64,000 bases of DNA from Baekduia alba (GCF_028416635.1 NZ_CP114013.1:3720001-3784000), one strand, 5' to 3'. Positions 10,184 to 17,944 are shown, numbered from the stretch's first letter. Notes: generated by a model from the sequence alone, not told the origin. Numbers and translations: made by a program.

Positions 10184-11499
10184 CGCACGGTCACCCGCGC
10201 GTGCCAGGGCGCGACGCCCGTCTGCGTGAACGCGAGCCGCAACCTCGTCCCGCTGCGCGGCCGCCGGCGCGCGCAGTGCAGCAGGACGGTCGCCCGCCCG
10301 CCGGCGCGCACGCGGTAGGCCGCGCGGCGGAGGCCGGACGCCCGCACGTGGCCGACGCAGCGCGGCGCGCCCGCCGGGCACGACAGCAGGAGCCGCAGCC
10401 CGAGCCGTCCGCTGCGCCGGACCCGCGGAGAGCGCACGACGAGGCGGCGCGGGCCAGTGACGATCCCGCCCGCGCCGGCCTTCCCGCCCCCGGTCGCCCG
10501 GCCGGTGGCCGGGTCGACGCGCCCGCGCTGGTCCCACGGCGGCGTGGCCGACTGCTCCTGGCCGGGCGGGCGCGGCAGCGGCGGGACCTGGTGCGCGCGC
10601 TGGTACTGGAGCAGGACGTCGTAGGCGGGGCGCGTGGCCCCGTCGAGGCCGATCAGGCCCGTGTCCATCCGGCCGCCGCCCGTGAAGCTGTAGATGTAGG
10701 TGCGCGGGACGAGCGTGCCGTAGGCGTCGGCGACCCCCAGGGCGAAGGCGACCGCGCGCGCCGCGCGCGCCGGGTCGTAGCCCATCGTCTCGACGCCGTC
10801 GCGCGTGCGGAACCGCACGATCCCGCCGGTCTCGGTGATCCAGAGCCGCGCGCCGCCGATCGTCGACAGCATGCCGTCGAGGTCGGCGGTCGAGCGGCGA
10901 TCGGCGTCGCTGTAGTCGTGCAGCCCGTAGAGCGCCGGCGGATGCCGCGCAGCGGTGCGGAACGCCGCGAGCCACTGCGGCAGGCCGGGGTCGCCGCCCA
11001 GGACGTCGGCGGCGACGACCTCGCAGGTCGGGCAGGCGTCGACGAGCGTGTCGTAGTAGGCGGCAGCGCGGCCCGGGTCGTGCTGGGTCGGCTGCGTCTC
11101 GTGCGACGCCTCGTTCCAGGTCGTGAAGCTCGTCACCCATGGCCAGCGGTCGCGGAACGCGACCAGCGCCGTCCGGTAGTCGGTGACGCTGGGCAGCGTG
11201 CAGGGCAGGCTCGGGCACTGGTCCCCCGCGATGTGCTCGAACGCGACGTGCACGTCGACCCCGCTCGCCCGCGCGGCGCGCAGGAACGCGTCGGTGGCCT
11301 CCGGATGGTCGACCGCGATGTCCCACGGCACGACGAGCCGCACGTGGCCGACGCCGAGGTCGGTGAAGCGCCAGTCCGACAGCATCGCGACGCGGCTGTC
11401 GCTGATGCCGATGTCGGCGCGCGCGAGCGGCGCGCCGCCGAACGCGACCAGCGCCAGGACCGCGAGCGCCGCGGCGAGCCGTCGCGCCCTAGCGCCCAC
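10180..11499 (-). CDS. Secreted TIM-barrel glycoside hydrolase, GH39/GH5-like
   Basis: A 439-residue exported protein. Residues 1-28 form a signal peptide (RRLAAALAVLALVAFGGAPL). The barrel carries TTWNEASH with putative acid/base Glu130 and WITETGG with putative nucleophile Glu223, the spacing expected for clan GH-A retaining enzymes. After a Pro/Gly linker (about 300-350) comes a beta-rich C-terminal domain with three cysteines (LSCPAGAPRC, LLHCARRR), possibly for wall or carbohydrate binding. Start is GTG 11499, overlapping the upstream gene by 11 bases. The substrate cannot be told from the sequence. The exact GH family is also uncertain. Confidence 0.75.
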   Translation of the reverse strand: MGARARRLAAALAVLALVAFGGAPLARADIGISDSRVAMLSDWRFTDLGVGHVRLVVPWDIAVDHPEATDAFLRAARASGVDVHVAFEHIAGDQCPSLPCTLPSVTDYRTALVAFRDRWPWVTSFTTWNEASHETQPTQHDPGRAAAYYDTLVDACPTCEVVAADVLGGDPGLPQWLAAFRTAARHPPALYGLHDYSDADRRSTADLDGMLSTIGGARLWITETGGIVRFRTRDGVETMGYDPARAARAVAFALGVADAYGTLVPRTYIYSFTGGGRMDTGLIGLDGATRPAYDVLLQYQRAHQVPPLPRPPGQEQSATPPWDQRGRVDPATGRATGGGKAGAGGIVTGPRRLVVRSPRVRRSGRLGLRLLLSCPAGAPRCVGHVRASGLRRAAYRVRAGGRATVLLHCARRRPRSGTRLRLAFTQTGVAPWHARVTVR

Positions 11500-12430
11500 G
11501 CTTGCGGCCGATGGCCCGGGCCTTCGCGCGGCACGTCGTGCGCTTCTTGCCCTTCTTCGCGTCGCACGCCGACAGCGCCCGGGCGCGCTTCGCGCACGTC
11601 GCGCGCTTGGCGCGCTTCAGGGTCCGGCAGCTCTTCAGCGCCTTGGCGAGCTTCTCCGCCCGCACGCACGCGGCGCGTGCGGTGCCCTTCTTGACCGCGC
11701 AGCCCTTGGGCTTGGCGGGGACGACCGGACGCTTGACGACCGCGCCTTGACCGGTGGTCGGCGGCGTCGCGGGCGGTGCCGGGGCCGGGTTCGCGCCGGG
11801 GACGGGCGTCGCCGACCCGCCGCCGCCCTGTGTGCCGCCCCCGTCCGGCGTGCCCCCGCCGGGCGCGGCGACCGGCGTCAGCCCGACGTCGCGCGCGTCG
11901 TCCGACGACGCGGGCGCCGGCGTGCTGTAGGCGGTGACGTAGCCGCTGAGCGAGACCGCGACGCGCTCCAGCCACGGACCGCCCAGCGCGGTGACCCAGG
12001 AGAAGTGGCCGGACGCGTCGGTCTGCTGGGGGTTCGTGTGCGGCGTGACCGCGTTGATGGGCACCACCGTCCAGGGCTCACCGACCCACTGCAAAGTCAC
12101 GGAGGCGCCCGCCAAGTGCGCCGCCAGCTTCGCGGCCAGCGGGCTCAGGCCCTCGGCGACGCGCCGCTCGTAGACGTCGCGGTCATAGACGATCCCGTAG
12201 ACGATGCCATTCGGCGGCGAGCAGCCGGGCGTGTAGCCGCAGCCGCCGTATCCATACCCATACCCGTACCCGTACCCGTACCCATACCCATAGCCATAGC
12301 CGCCCGGCGTCGCGCGGTGCGGCGTCGGCGGCCCGCTCGCCCCCAGCGCCATCCCCGCCAGCAGCGCGACGAGGAGGACCGTGACGAGCGAGGCGAGAAC
12401 GAGGGTGAGGCGAGAGCTGGACCGTGGCAT
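11489..12430 (-). CDS. Secreted Tyr-Gly-repeat protein with Lys/Arg/Cys-rich tail
   Basis: A 313-residue protein with an N-terminal signal peptide or anchor (residues 8-30). Nine tandem Tyr-Gly pairs follow near residues 45-62, then GCGYTPGC. A central beta-rich domain (about 95-165; ASVTLQWVGEPWTVVPINAV) resembles carboxypeptidase-regulatory or Cna-B-like surface folds. A Gly/Pro/Thr linker comes next. The last 80 residues form a highly basic tail with Cys spaced by Lys/Arg (KGCAVKKGTARAAC, KSCRTLKRAKRATC, SACDAKKGKKRTTC), probably disulfide-bonded or wall-binding. I know no named family. First gene of the surface operon and overlaps the glycosidase start. Confidence 0.75.
   Translation of the reverse strand: MPRSSSRLTLVLASLVTVLLVALLAGMALGASGPPTPHRATPGGYGYGYGYGYGYGYGYGYGGCGYTPGCSPPNGIVYGIVYDRDVYERRVAEGLSPLAAKLAAHLAGASVTLQWVGEPWTVVPINAVTPHTNPQQTDASGHFSWVTALGGPWLERVAVSLSGYVTAYSTPAPASSDDARDVGLTPVAAPGGGTPDGGGTQGGGGSATPVPGANPAPAPPATPPTTGQGAVVKRPVVPAKPKGCAVKKGTARAACVRAEKLAKALKSCRTLKRAKRATCAKRARALSACDAKKGKKRTTCRAKARAIGRKRGR
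12245..12298 (-). repeat. Hexanucleotide tandem repeat coding for nine Tyr-Gly pairs
   Basis: Nine in-frame copies of a six-base unit (TAT or TAC followed by GGN) lie within the secreted repeat protein. Because the unit is two codons, slippage would change copy number without shifting the frame. Confidence 0.9.
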
Positions 12431-12527
12431 CGGCGCGGCAACCTATCAGCGACCGCAGCAGAACCCCAAACCGGTCAAGACGGACTGCCCGATCGGTCAG
12501 GCTGTCCGGTGAACGTCGATGCCGGAA

Positions 12528-12541
12528 AGACGCGAACGTCT
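12528..12541 (-). terminator. Hairpin terminator after tig
   Basis: On the minus strand, 13 bases past the tig stop, AGACG-TTCG-CGTCT forms a five-base-pair stem closed by a stable UUCG loop. It is flanked by G residues that can add G-U pairs, and a short pyrimidine run TTTCC follows. It would separate tig from the surface operon downstream. Confidence 0.55.
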
Positions 12542-12554
12542 CCCCCGCGATCGG

Positions 12555-13925
12555 CTACTCCTCGGTCGCGGCGGCGGGCTCCGCCTCGGCCTCGGCCGGG
12601 GCCGCGCCGCCCGCGCGCTCGGCGAGCAGCTCGACGGCCTGGCGCTGGGCGAGGTCCTCGACGAGGTCGTCGAGGCGGCCCTGCTGCTCGAGCTGCTTGC
12701 GCAGCTTCTCGGGCTTGGTGCCCTGCTGCAGGGCGGAGTCCTGGAGCGCGTCGAGGATGTCGCCGTCGGAGGGCTTGATGTCCTCGGCGGCGATCACGGC
12801 GGCCAGGACGGCCTCGCGGCGCAGCGCCTGCTCGGCGTCCGGCGTGGCCTCCGCGAGCAGCTCGTCCTCGGTCTTCTGCGCGATGCGCAGGTAGGCGTCC
12901 TTGGTGATGCCGCGGTGCGAGAGCGAGTGCAGCATCTGCTCCCACAGCTCGCGGGCGCGGGCCTCGACGAGCGACTCGGGGATCTCGACCGTGGCGCCCT
13001 CGACGACCTTGTCGAGCGCGGCCTCGCGGAACTCGGCCTCGATCTTCTGCTCGTCGGCCTCGCGCATGCGCGTGGCGATGTCCTCGCGCAGCTCGTCGAC
13101 GGAGTCGAAGCCGCCGGCCTCGGTCGCGAAGTCGTCGTCGAGCTCGGGCAGCTGCTTGGCCTTGACCTCGTTGACGGTGACCTCGAACCGGGCGGCCTGG
13201 CCGGCCAGGTGCGGGGCGGAGCCGTACTCCTCGGGGAACGTGACCTCGACGACCTTCTCGTCGCCGGCCTTGACGCCGGTCAGCTGCTCCTCGAAGCCCT
13301 CGATGAACTGGCCGGAGCCGAGCTCGAGCAGGTGGTCGCGGCCCTCGCCGCCGGCGAAGTAGTCGCGCTCGCCGTCCTCGCCGGCGATCGAGCCCTTGAA
13401 GTCGATGACGACGAAGTCGCCGCTCTCGCTGTCCTTCTCGACGGTCTCGAGGCGGCCGAGCTGCTGGCGCAGCTGCTCGACCTGCTCGTCGATCGCCTGC
13501 TCGTCGACCTCGGGCTCGCGGCGCTCGACCTCGAGCTTGGAGATGTCGCCGATCGTGGCGGTCGGGCGGACGCCGATCTCGATCGTGAAGGTCAGCGGCT
13601 GGCCCTCGTCGGGCAGGTCGCCGAGGTCGACGTCGGGGTCGCCGACGGGCTTGATCCCGGCCTCGTCGATGGCCTCGACGTACCAGCGCGGCAGCGCGGA
13701 GCGCACGGCCTCGTCGAGGATCGCCTCGCGGCCGATGCGCTGGACGACGACCGGCGCGGGCACCTTGCCCTTGCGGAAGCCCGGCATGCGCAGGTCGCGG
13801 CCCATGCGGCCGGCGGCCTCGGTGATCCGCCGCTGGACCTCCTGCGGGGTGACCTCCGCGGCGACTCGAACCCGGGACTCGGGGAGCTCTTCGACGGTGG
13901 TCTTGACGTTCGTTGCAGCGGCCAT
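12555..13925 (-). CDS. tig: Trigger factor, ribosome-associated chaperone and prolyl isomerase
   Basis: Binds at the ribosomal exit tunnel and shields nascent chains. The 456-residue product has the N-terminal ribosome-docking signature GFRKGKVP (about residues 47-54), an FKBP-type prolyl isomerase domain (about 160-245, with GSGQFIEGFEEQLTG), and a long helical C-terminal chaperone domain ending in an Ala/Glu-rich acidic tail. Start ATG 13925 gives MAAATNVKTTVEELPESRV, the expected beginning. In many bacteria tig, clpP and clpX are adjacent; here three surface-protein genes lie between tig and clpP. Confidence 0.96.
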   Translation of the reverse strand: MAAATNVKTTVEELPESRVRVAAEVTPQEVQRRITEAAGRMGRDLRMPGFRKGKVPAPVVVQRIGREAILDEAVRSALPRWYVEAIDEAGIKPVGDPDVDLGDLPDEGQPLTFTIEIGVRPTATIGDISKLEVERREPEVDEQAIDEQVEQLRQQLGRLETVEKDSESGDFVVIDFKGSIAGEDGERDYFAGGEGRDHLLELGSGQFIEGFEEQLTGVKAGDEKVVEVTFPEEYGSAPHLAGQAARFEVTVNEVKAKQLPELDDDFATEAGGFDSVDELREDIATRMREADEQKIEAEFREAALDKVVEGATVEIPESLVEARARELWEQMLHSLSHRGITKDAYLRIAQKTEDELLAEATPDAEQALRREAVLAAVIAAEDIKPSDGDILDALQDSALQQGTKPEKLRKQLEQQGRLDDLVEDLAQRQAVELLAERAGGAAPAEAEAEPAAATEE

Positions 13926-14044
13926 GAGGCTTCGGAAGATAGCGGGCAAGGACTCGCCCAGGGGGCTCGCCTTGCCTTGCGCGAGCTCGCCTGTCGGCGC
14001 ACTCGCCAGCCATCGCCGGGCGCGGACGTCTACGGTGCCGGCAC

Positions 14045-14191
14045 ATGGCCGCACGCCGCCTCTCCCCTTCCACGCGGGTTCTCGCGTGGCTGTACACCGG
14101 TCCACTCGGCCACCTGTACGGCGGCGTCGCGGACTGGGGCGTCCTGCTGTGGCGCCTGTCCCTCGCACGCGCACGCGTGCGAGGGACGTGA
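14045..14191 (+). CDS. 48-residue small protein, possibly membrane-associated
   Basis: ATG 14045 to TGA 14191 encodes a compact product with the segments RVLAWLYTGPLGHLYGG and VADWGVLLWRLSLARARVRG. The Gly-Pro-Leu-Gly-His turn between two hydrophobic or amphipathic helices and the Arg-rich end look like a conserved small actinobacterial protein type that I recall, from memory, as unnamed. Function is unknown. It lies alone on the plus strand in the space between tig and a secreted protein. The 3' end of the gene is itself one arm-pair of a long perfect hairpin (14159-14186), so the last dozen codons are shaped by that structure. Confidence 0.6.
   Translation: MAARRLSPSTRVLAWLYTGPLGHLYGGVADWGVLLWRLSLARARVRGT
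14159..14186. terminator. 12-bp perfect inverted repeat, probable bidirectional terminator
   Basis: Arms TCCCTCGCACGC and GCGTGCGAGGGA (14159-14170, 14175-14186) enclose a four-base loop. It lies downstream of the minus-strand secreted protein gene (stop at 14213) and inside the 3' end of the plus-strand 48-residue gene. There is no T-run, so it may be a structural or Rho-assisted end rather than a classical terminator. Confidence 0.55.
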
Positions 14192-14212
14192 TGCGCCTGC
14201 CCTACCGCTGCC

Positions 14213-15025
14213 TCAGCAGCTGACCGTGATGTGGAACGGGCGGTCGGTGACGTCGGGCGTGCCCGTGCCGTCGGCGCCGCCGCCGGCGCGCGTGCGCACC
14301 GAGACGGTCTTCTTGTCGGCGCCGAGCTGGGCCGAGGCCGCGCCGGCGTTGCTGATCGTCGACTCCGTCACCTGGATGGCGCAGGCCGAGATGTCGCTGG
14401 CGAACGCCACGTTGTAGTTGCCGTCCGACGTGCGGGCCGACGACGTCGCGCCGCGCTTGCCGCCGAGCGTGCCATCGGCGCCGACCGCGGCGAACGACGT
14501 GCTGCCCTGGACCGCGGCGGCGGCCACGGCGACCGCGTCGTCGTGCGCTGCCTTGGCGATGTCGTCGGCGCCCTTGCCGTCGACCTGGTCGGCGTTCAGG
14601 CCCGTCGCCACGCCGGTGGCGTTGGTCGTGAACGGCGCGGCCTTGGTGTTGCCCGACGTGATGCGGCCGACCTCGGTGCCGCCGTTGGCCGAGAACTCGA
14701 ACGCGCGGCCGTCGGCCAGGTTCGAGGCGCGCACGCACGGCTCGTTGCCCTTCTCGGAGCCGCCGAGCTTGGAACGGCAGCCGTAGATGGCGCCGCCGCC
14801 GTTGTCGGACTTGTTGGACTGGCGGGTGCCGTAGGTGCCGTTGTTGGCGATGATCTGCGTCTCGGAGGACAGCGCGGCCGAGGCGTTGGAGCCGGGGTTG
14901 CGCTTGCCGAGCAGCAGGTTCTTGCCCTCGCCGGACGCCATGGCGAACGACGAGGCGAGCAGGCCGATGACGACCGCGGAGACAAGGACCAGCGGGCCCT
15001 TGGATCGGAACAGCTTGCGGAACAT
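14213..15025 (-). CDS. Exported protein with NADQVDG-type motif, function unknown
   Basis: A 270-residue protein starting at ATG 15025, preceded by a good GGGAGG ribosome site. Residues 8-31 are a signal peptide or anchor (PLVLVSAVVIGLLASSFAMA). The mature part is Gly/Ser/Asn/Ala-rich and carries GLNADQVDGKGADDIAKAA, a motif shared by many actinobacterial exported proteins of unknown role that often occur in several copies. Four cysteines (YGCRSK, EPCVRA, SACAIQ and the terminal VSC) could form disulfides outside the cell. The last domain (about 195-270) looks like a beta-sandwich. No enzyme motif is seen. Confidence 0.72.
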   Translation of the reverse strand: MFRKLFRSKGPLVLVSAVVIGLLASSFAMASGEGKNLLLGKRNPGSNASAALSSETQIIANNGTYGTRQSNKSDNGGGAIYGCRSKLGGSEKGNEPCVRASNLADGRAFEFSANGGTEVGRITSGNTKAAPFTTNATGVATGLNADQVDGKGADDIAKAAHDDAVAVAAAAVQGSTSFAAVGADGTLGGKRGATSSARTSDGNYNVAFASDISACAIQVTESTISNAGAASAQLGADKKTVSVRTRAGGGADGTGTPDVTDRPFHITVSC

Positions 15026-15067
15026 GGGGTGGAAGCCTCCCTGTTGGTTTCCCTTTCCAAGATGAAC

Positions 15068-15092
15068 AGGTTGCGGAGCCCCAAGGTTGCGG
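15068..15092 (-). promoter_or_regulatory. Direct repeat upstream of the exported-protein gene
   Basis: The nine-base word AGGTTGCGG occurs at 15068-15076 and 15084-15092 (plus-strand reading), 16 bases apart, about 45-70 bases upstream of ATG 15025. The spacing would place both on nearly the same DNA face. It may be an activator site, but a chance repeat cannot be excluded. Confidence 0.3.
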
Positions 15093-15140
15093 TGCGCGGT
15101 CGGCAGTTGCCGCGCTGCAATGGATCGTGCCTGCGATCGC

Positions 15141-16475
15141 TCAGCGTTGCAGCGCGAAGATCGGCCATGGGCCGGGCACGCCGCGCAGCTCGTAGGCGCC
15201 GCGCATCTCGCACTCCAGGCCGGAGCCGACGACGGTGCCGTAGGTCGTCCCGGACATCAGGATCTCCTCCGGTTCGGCCATGTCGCACACGCGCGCGGCG
15301 ATGTGGACGGCCATGCCGCCGACGTCGCCGCCGATCAGCTCGCACTCCCCCGTGTGCAGCCCGGCGCGGATCTGGATCCCCAACCCGCGCACCCCGGCCG
15401 TGACCGTGCGCGCGCAGCGCAGCGCGTCGGACGGCGGGCCCTCGAACGCGGCGATGTAGCCGTCGCCGAGCGTCTTGACCTCGCGGCCGCCGTAGCGCTC
15501 CACCTCCCGGCGGAGCGCGTTGTCATGGGCCGAGAGCAGGTCGCGCCAGCGCGCGTCGCCCATCCGCGCCGCGTGGCCGGTGGCGTCGACGATGTCGGTG
15601 AACAGGATCGTCATCAGCCGCCGCTGCAGGCCGCTGGTCGCGGTGCGCGAGCCGGTCAGGAACTCCTCGATCTCGCCCAGCAGCGCCTCGGTGTCGCCGA
15701 TCATCGGCAGGCTGTCGGTGCCCGGCAGCTCGACCAGCCGCGCGCCCGGGATCAGCCGCGCCGACAGCCGCGAGTGGCCGACGTCGATCAGCTGGTCGCC
15801 GATGCGGTGCAGCACGAGCGTCGGGACGCGCAGGTTCGGCAGGTGCGCCCGGACGTCGACGCCCTGGAGGTTGGCCGCGATCTGGAGGAAGCCCGACGGG
15901 GTGGCGGACTGGCGCTCGAGCTTGCCCATCCACGCGCGCATCCGCGGGTCGCCGGCGACGCTCGGCGCCATCCGCTCGATGTTCGCGCCGCTGCCCCAGC
16001 GCTCGCGCAGCCGCGCCAGGCGCTCGGCGCGGTCGGTCGGCGTGTCGGCCCACGGAGCCTCGTCGTCGTGCTCGGTCGCGACGATCGCCGCGTAGAGGAT
16101 GAGCGCCAGCGTCCGGTCCGGCCGGCGCGCCGCGTACTCGATCGCCAGCGGCCCGCCGGCCGCGTAGGCCTGGACGACGACGCGGTCGCAGCCGGCGGCG
16201 TCGAGCACCGCGTCGAGGTCGGCGACCTCGTCCTCGAGCGCCACGCGCCCGCTCGGGCGGTCGCTGAGGCCGAGGCCGCGGCGGTCGATGAGGATCACGC
16301 GGGCGATCGAGCCCAGCCGCTCCCACCAGCGCCGCAACCCGGGCTCTTCGAGCAGCACCTCGACGTGCGAGGTGATCCCGCTGAGGAAGACGATGTCGAC
16401 CGGCCCGTCGCCGAGCACGCGGAAGGCGATGTCGAGATCACCGCTCTGCGCCCACTGGACGCGCCCCTCCTCCAT
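15141..16475 (-). CDS. Alpha/beta-hydrolase-fold plus class III adenylate/guanylate cyclase fusion
   Basis: A 444-residue two-domain protein. Residues about 10-265 form an alpha/beta-hydrolase fold (FLSGITSHVE, IDRRGLGLSDRP). The nucleophile elbow reads Ala103-Tyr-Ala105-Ala-Gly, so the Ser expected at 105 is Ala and hydrolysis is unlikely. Residues about 275-440 form a class III cyclase domain: metal-binding Asp in ILFTDIVDATGH, the Lys-containing EVKTLGDGYIAAFEG, and VHIAARVCDMAEPEEILMSG. The pairing is frequent in actinobacteria. The fold probably serves as a ligand sensor controlling cAMP synthesis. A Crp-type regulator lies next to it downstream of the opposite end. Confidence 0.85.
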   Translation of the reverse strand: MEEGRVQWAQSGDLDIAFRVLGDGPVDIVFLSGITSHVEVLLEEPGLRRWWERLGSIARVILIDRRGLGLSDRPSGRVALEDEVADLDAVLDAAGCDRVVVQAYAAGGPLAIEYAARRPDRTLALILYAAIVATEHDDEAPWADTPTDRAERLARLRERWGSGANIERMAPSVAGDPRMRAWMGKLERQSATPSGFLQIAANLQGVDVRAHLPNLRVPTLVLHRIGDQLIDVGHSRLSARLIPGARLVELPGTDSLPMIGDTEALLGEIEEFLTGSRTATSGLQRRLMTILFTDIVDATGHAARMGDARWRDLLSAHDNALRREVERYGGREVKTLGDGYIAAFEGPPSDALRCARTVTAGVRGLGIQIRAGLHTGECELIGGDVGGMAVHIAARVCDMAEPEEILMSGTTYGTVVGSGLECEMRGAYELRGVPGPWPIFALQR

Positions 16476-16604
16476 GGTGCGAGCCTACGCATCTGCGCGC
16501 CGCCTCGCCGCGCCTGGAACCACCGACCGGCGTGACGGGCGGCCGCCGTCCTGCGCTCGCCCGGCGGCCCCCGCCACGACGATCCGGGGCGCGGACGCGC
16601 AGGC

Positions 16605-17336
16605 TCAGGCCGGGGACATCAGGCGCTCGGTCACCGGGTCGACCAGGTGCGCGGGGTCGCCGCGCAGCAGCCAGCCGTCCTCGGTGCGCTCCAGCAGGCG
16701 GTCGCGGCCGAGGTCGCCGAGCGCGCTGGTGACCGACGGGCGGCGGGCGCCGACCAGGCGCGCGAGCGCGCTGTGGGTCAGGCCCATCGGGACGAGGATG
16801 CCGTCGGGCGTGACGCGGCCCCAGCGCTCGGCCAGCGCCCAGAGCGCCAGCAGCAGCCGGTCTTCGAGCCGGACGAGCTGGTTGACCACGAGCCGGACGG
16901 CGAGGCCGCGGTGGCGGCGCGCCGCGCGGGCGAAGAGCGCGTCGACGATCGGCGGGTAGCGGACGGCGAGGTGCAGGAAGCGCTCGTCGAGCACGGCGAG
17001 CTTCAGCGGCTCCAGGACGGTCCAGCGCGCGACGAGCGGCAGCTCGGAGGCCGCGCTGTCGGCGTCCCACGGGCGCAGGATGTCGCCGAAGCCGAGCACC
17101 TCGGTCGACGCGCGGCGGCCGAGGTCGAGGTCGCGCAGCAGCAGGCCGTCGAGGATCAGCAGGCCGAGCGGCGAGCCGCCGGGCTCCACGACGCCGGCGG
17201 CGTCCCAGCGTCCGGTCGGGACGCGCACGACCTCCGCGACCAGCTGGTGGGTCGCCCGCTGGAGCTCCTCGGGCGCCAGCCGATCCCCGAGCTCCGGGTC
17301 GGCGTCGAGCAGGCGAACGAGATCGTGGGCGGCCAC
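16605..17336 (-). CDS. Crp/Fnr-family transcriptional regulator
   Basis: A 243-residue protein with an N-terminal cyclic-nucleotide-binding-like beta-roll (about 25-130) and a C-terminal winged helix (about 150-225), where GLTHSALARLVGARRPSVTS is the recognition helix-turn-helix of the Crp type. The canonical phosphate-binding PRPxGExAL segment is not recognisable, so cAMP binding is doubtful. Start GTG 17336. It is encoded upstream of the cyclase fusion on the same strand, about 130 bases away. A functional link through cAMP is attractive but unproven. Confidence 0.83.
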   Translation of the reverse strand: MAAHDLVRLLDADPELGDRLAPEELQRATHQLVAEVVRVPTGRWDAAGVVEPGGSPLGLLILDGLLLRDLDLGRRASTEVLGFGDILRPWDADSAASELPLVARWTVLEPLKLAVLDERFLHLAVRYPPIVDALFARAARRHRGLAVRLVVNQLVRLEDRLLLALWALAERWGRVTPDGILVPMGLTHSALARLVGARRPSVTSALGDLGRDRLLERTEDGWLLRGDPAHLVDPVTERLMSPA

Positions 17337-17418
17337 TGCCCGTCGCAGGCTTCCCCGCGGAAGTCCGCGCTAACCCCTTTGGACGTTGGTTCGACGCCTG
17401 ACCGGGTAGCGGAGGTTG

Positions 17419-17562
17419 ATGGTCAGCCTCCCGCCGGACCCGGACCCACCCACCCCACCGCCTGCGCCGACGCCCGATCCCGCGCCCACGCCGCCTCCGG
17501 GCGCGCCGACGCCCGAGCCGGGACCGCCCGGCCCGCCACCGTCGCCGGGTCCGCAGATCTGA
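17419..17562 (+). CDS. Possible 47-residue proline-rich peptide
   Basis: ATG 17419 to TGA 17562 reads as an almost pure Pro/Asp/Ala/Thr sequence (MVSLPPDPDPPTPPPAP and onward). GGAGG lies only three bases before the ATG, which is too close. The opposite strand reads as a Gly/Ser/Val tract. It could be a real short peptide, the surviving linker of a lost surface protein, or non-coding sequence. This 240-base gap between the Crp-type gene and csoR shows nothing else I can support. Confidence 0.2.
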   Translation: MVSLPPDPDPPTPPPAPTPDPAPTPPPGAPTPEPGPPGPPPSPGPQI

Positions 17563-17578
17563 GATCCGGAGCGGTGTG

Positions 17579-17875
17579 CTACCCGCGGCGCATGAGACGG
17601 CCGACGGCGGCCATCAGCTCGTCGGTCTTCTCGACCTTCTCGGCCTCGTCGGGCGCGTTCATCACGCAGTGGTTGGCGTGCTGGTCGAGCAGGCCGAGCG
17701 CGACCTTGTCCAGCGCGGCCTGCACGGCGCTGATCTGCGTGAGGACGTCGATGCAGTAGCGCTCGTCCTCGACCATGCCCTCGATGCCGCGCACCTGGCC
17801 CTCGACGCGCCGCAGGCGCTTGAGGAGCTGGTCCTTGGTGGCGGAGTACCCGCGGGTCGCTGACGCGTCGGCCAT
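17579..17875 (-). CDS. csoR: CsoR/FrmR-family metal-sensing repressor, copper type
   Basis: A 98-residue all-helical DUF156 regulator. It has the Cys41 / His66 / Cys70 triad (RYCIDV, DQHANHC) that binds Cu(I) in CsoR, rather than the FrmR or RcnR patterns. N-terminal [16 protein letters not shown] is the DNA-contacting helix. A palindromic TACC...GGTA element lies 12 bases upstream of the ATG, consistent with autorepression. No copper ATPase or chaperone gene is adjacent, so its targets must lie elsewhere or it acts alone. Confidence 0.88.
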   Translation of the reverse strand: MADASATRGYSATKDQLLKRLRRVEGQVRGIEGMVEDERYCIDVLTQISAVQAALDKVALGLLDQHANHCVMNAPDEAEKVEKTDELMAAVGRLMRRG

Positions 17876-17886
17876 GTCGGCCAGGA

Positions 17887-17901
17887 TACCGCCCCGGGGT
17901 A
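17887..17901. promoter_or_regulatory. Candidate CsoR operator
   Basis: TACCGCCCCGGGGTA is a TACC-N7-GGTA palindrome with a G/C-rich centre. It resembles the TACCCC/GGGGTA-type sites known for CsoR and sits immediately before the csoR start and between csoR and the divergent dipeptidase gene. Confidence 0.5.
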
Positions 17902-17944
17902 CCTGCCATCACACGCTGCGAGCGCCGGGGTAGGGTTCCGCCGC

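Noticed and set aside
8765-11326. Single 850-codon minus-strand frame spanning the GT-C-like gene and most of the glycosidase gene
   Set aside because: The upstream two-fifths is out of frame with the glycosidase and has shadow composition; ATG 10183 with a stop/start overlap is the natural start.
12245-12298. Short regular repeats considered as a CRISPR array
   Set aside because: Units are six bases with no spacers and sit in frame inside a coding sequence.
13857-13877. tRNA-like T-arm word (GGGTTCGAGTC on the minus strand)
   Set aside because: It lies inside the trigger factor coding sequence (ESRVRVA) and no acceptor stem or anticodon arm can be drawn around it.
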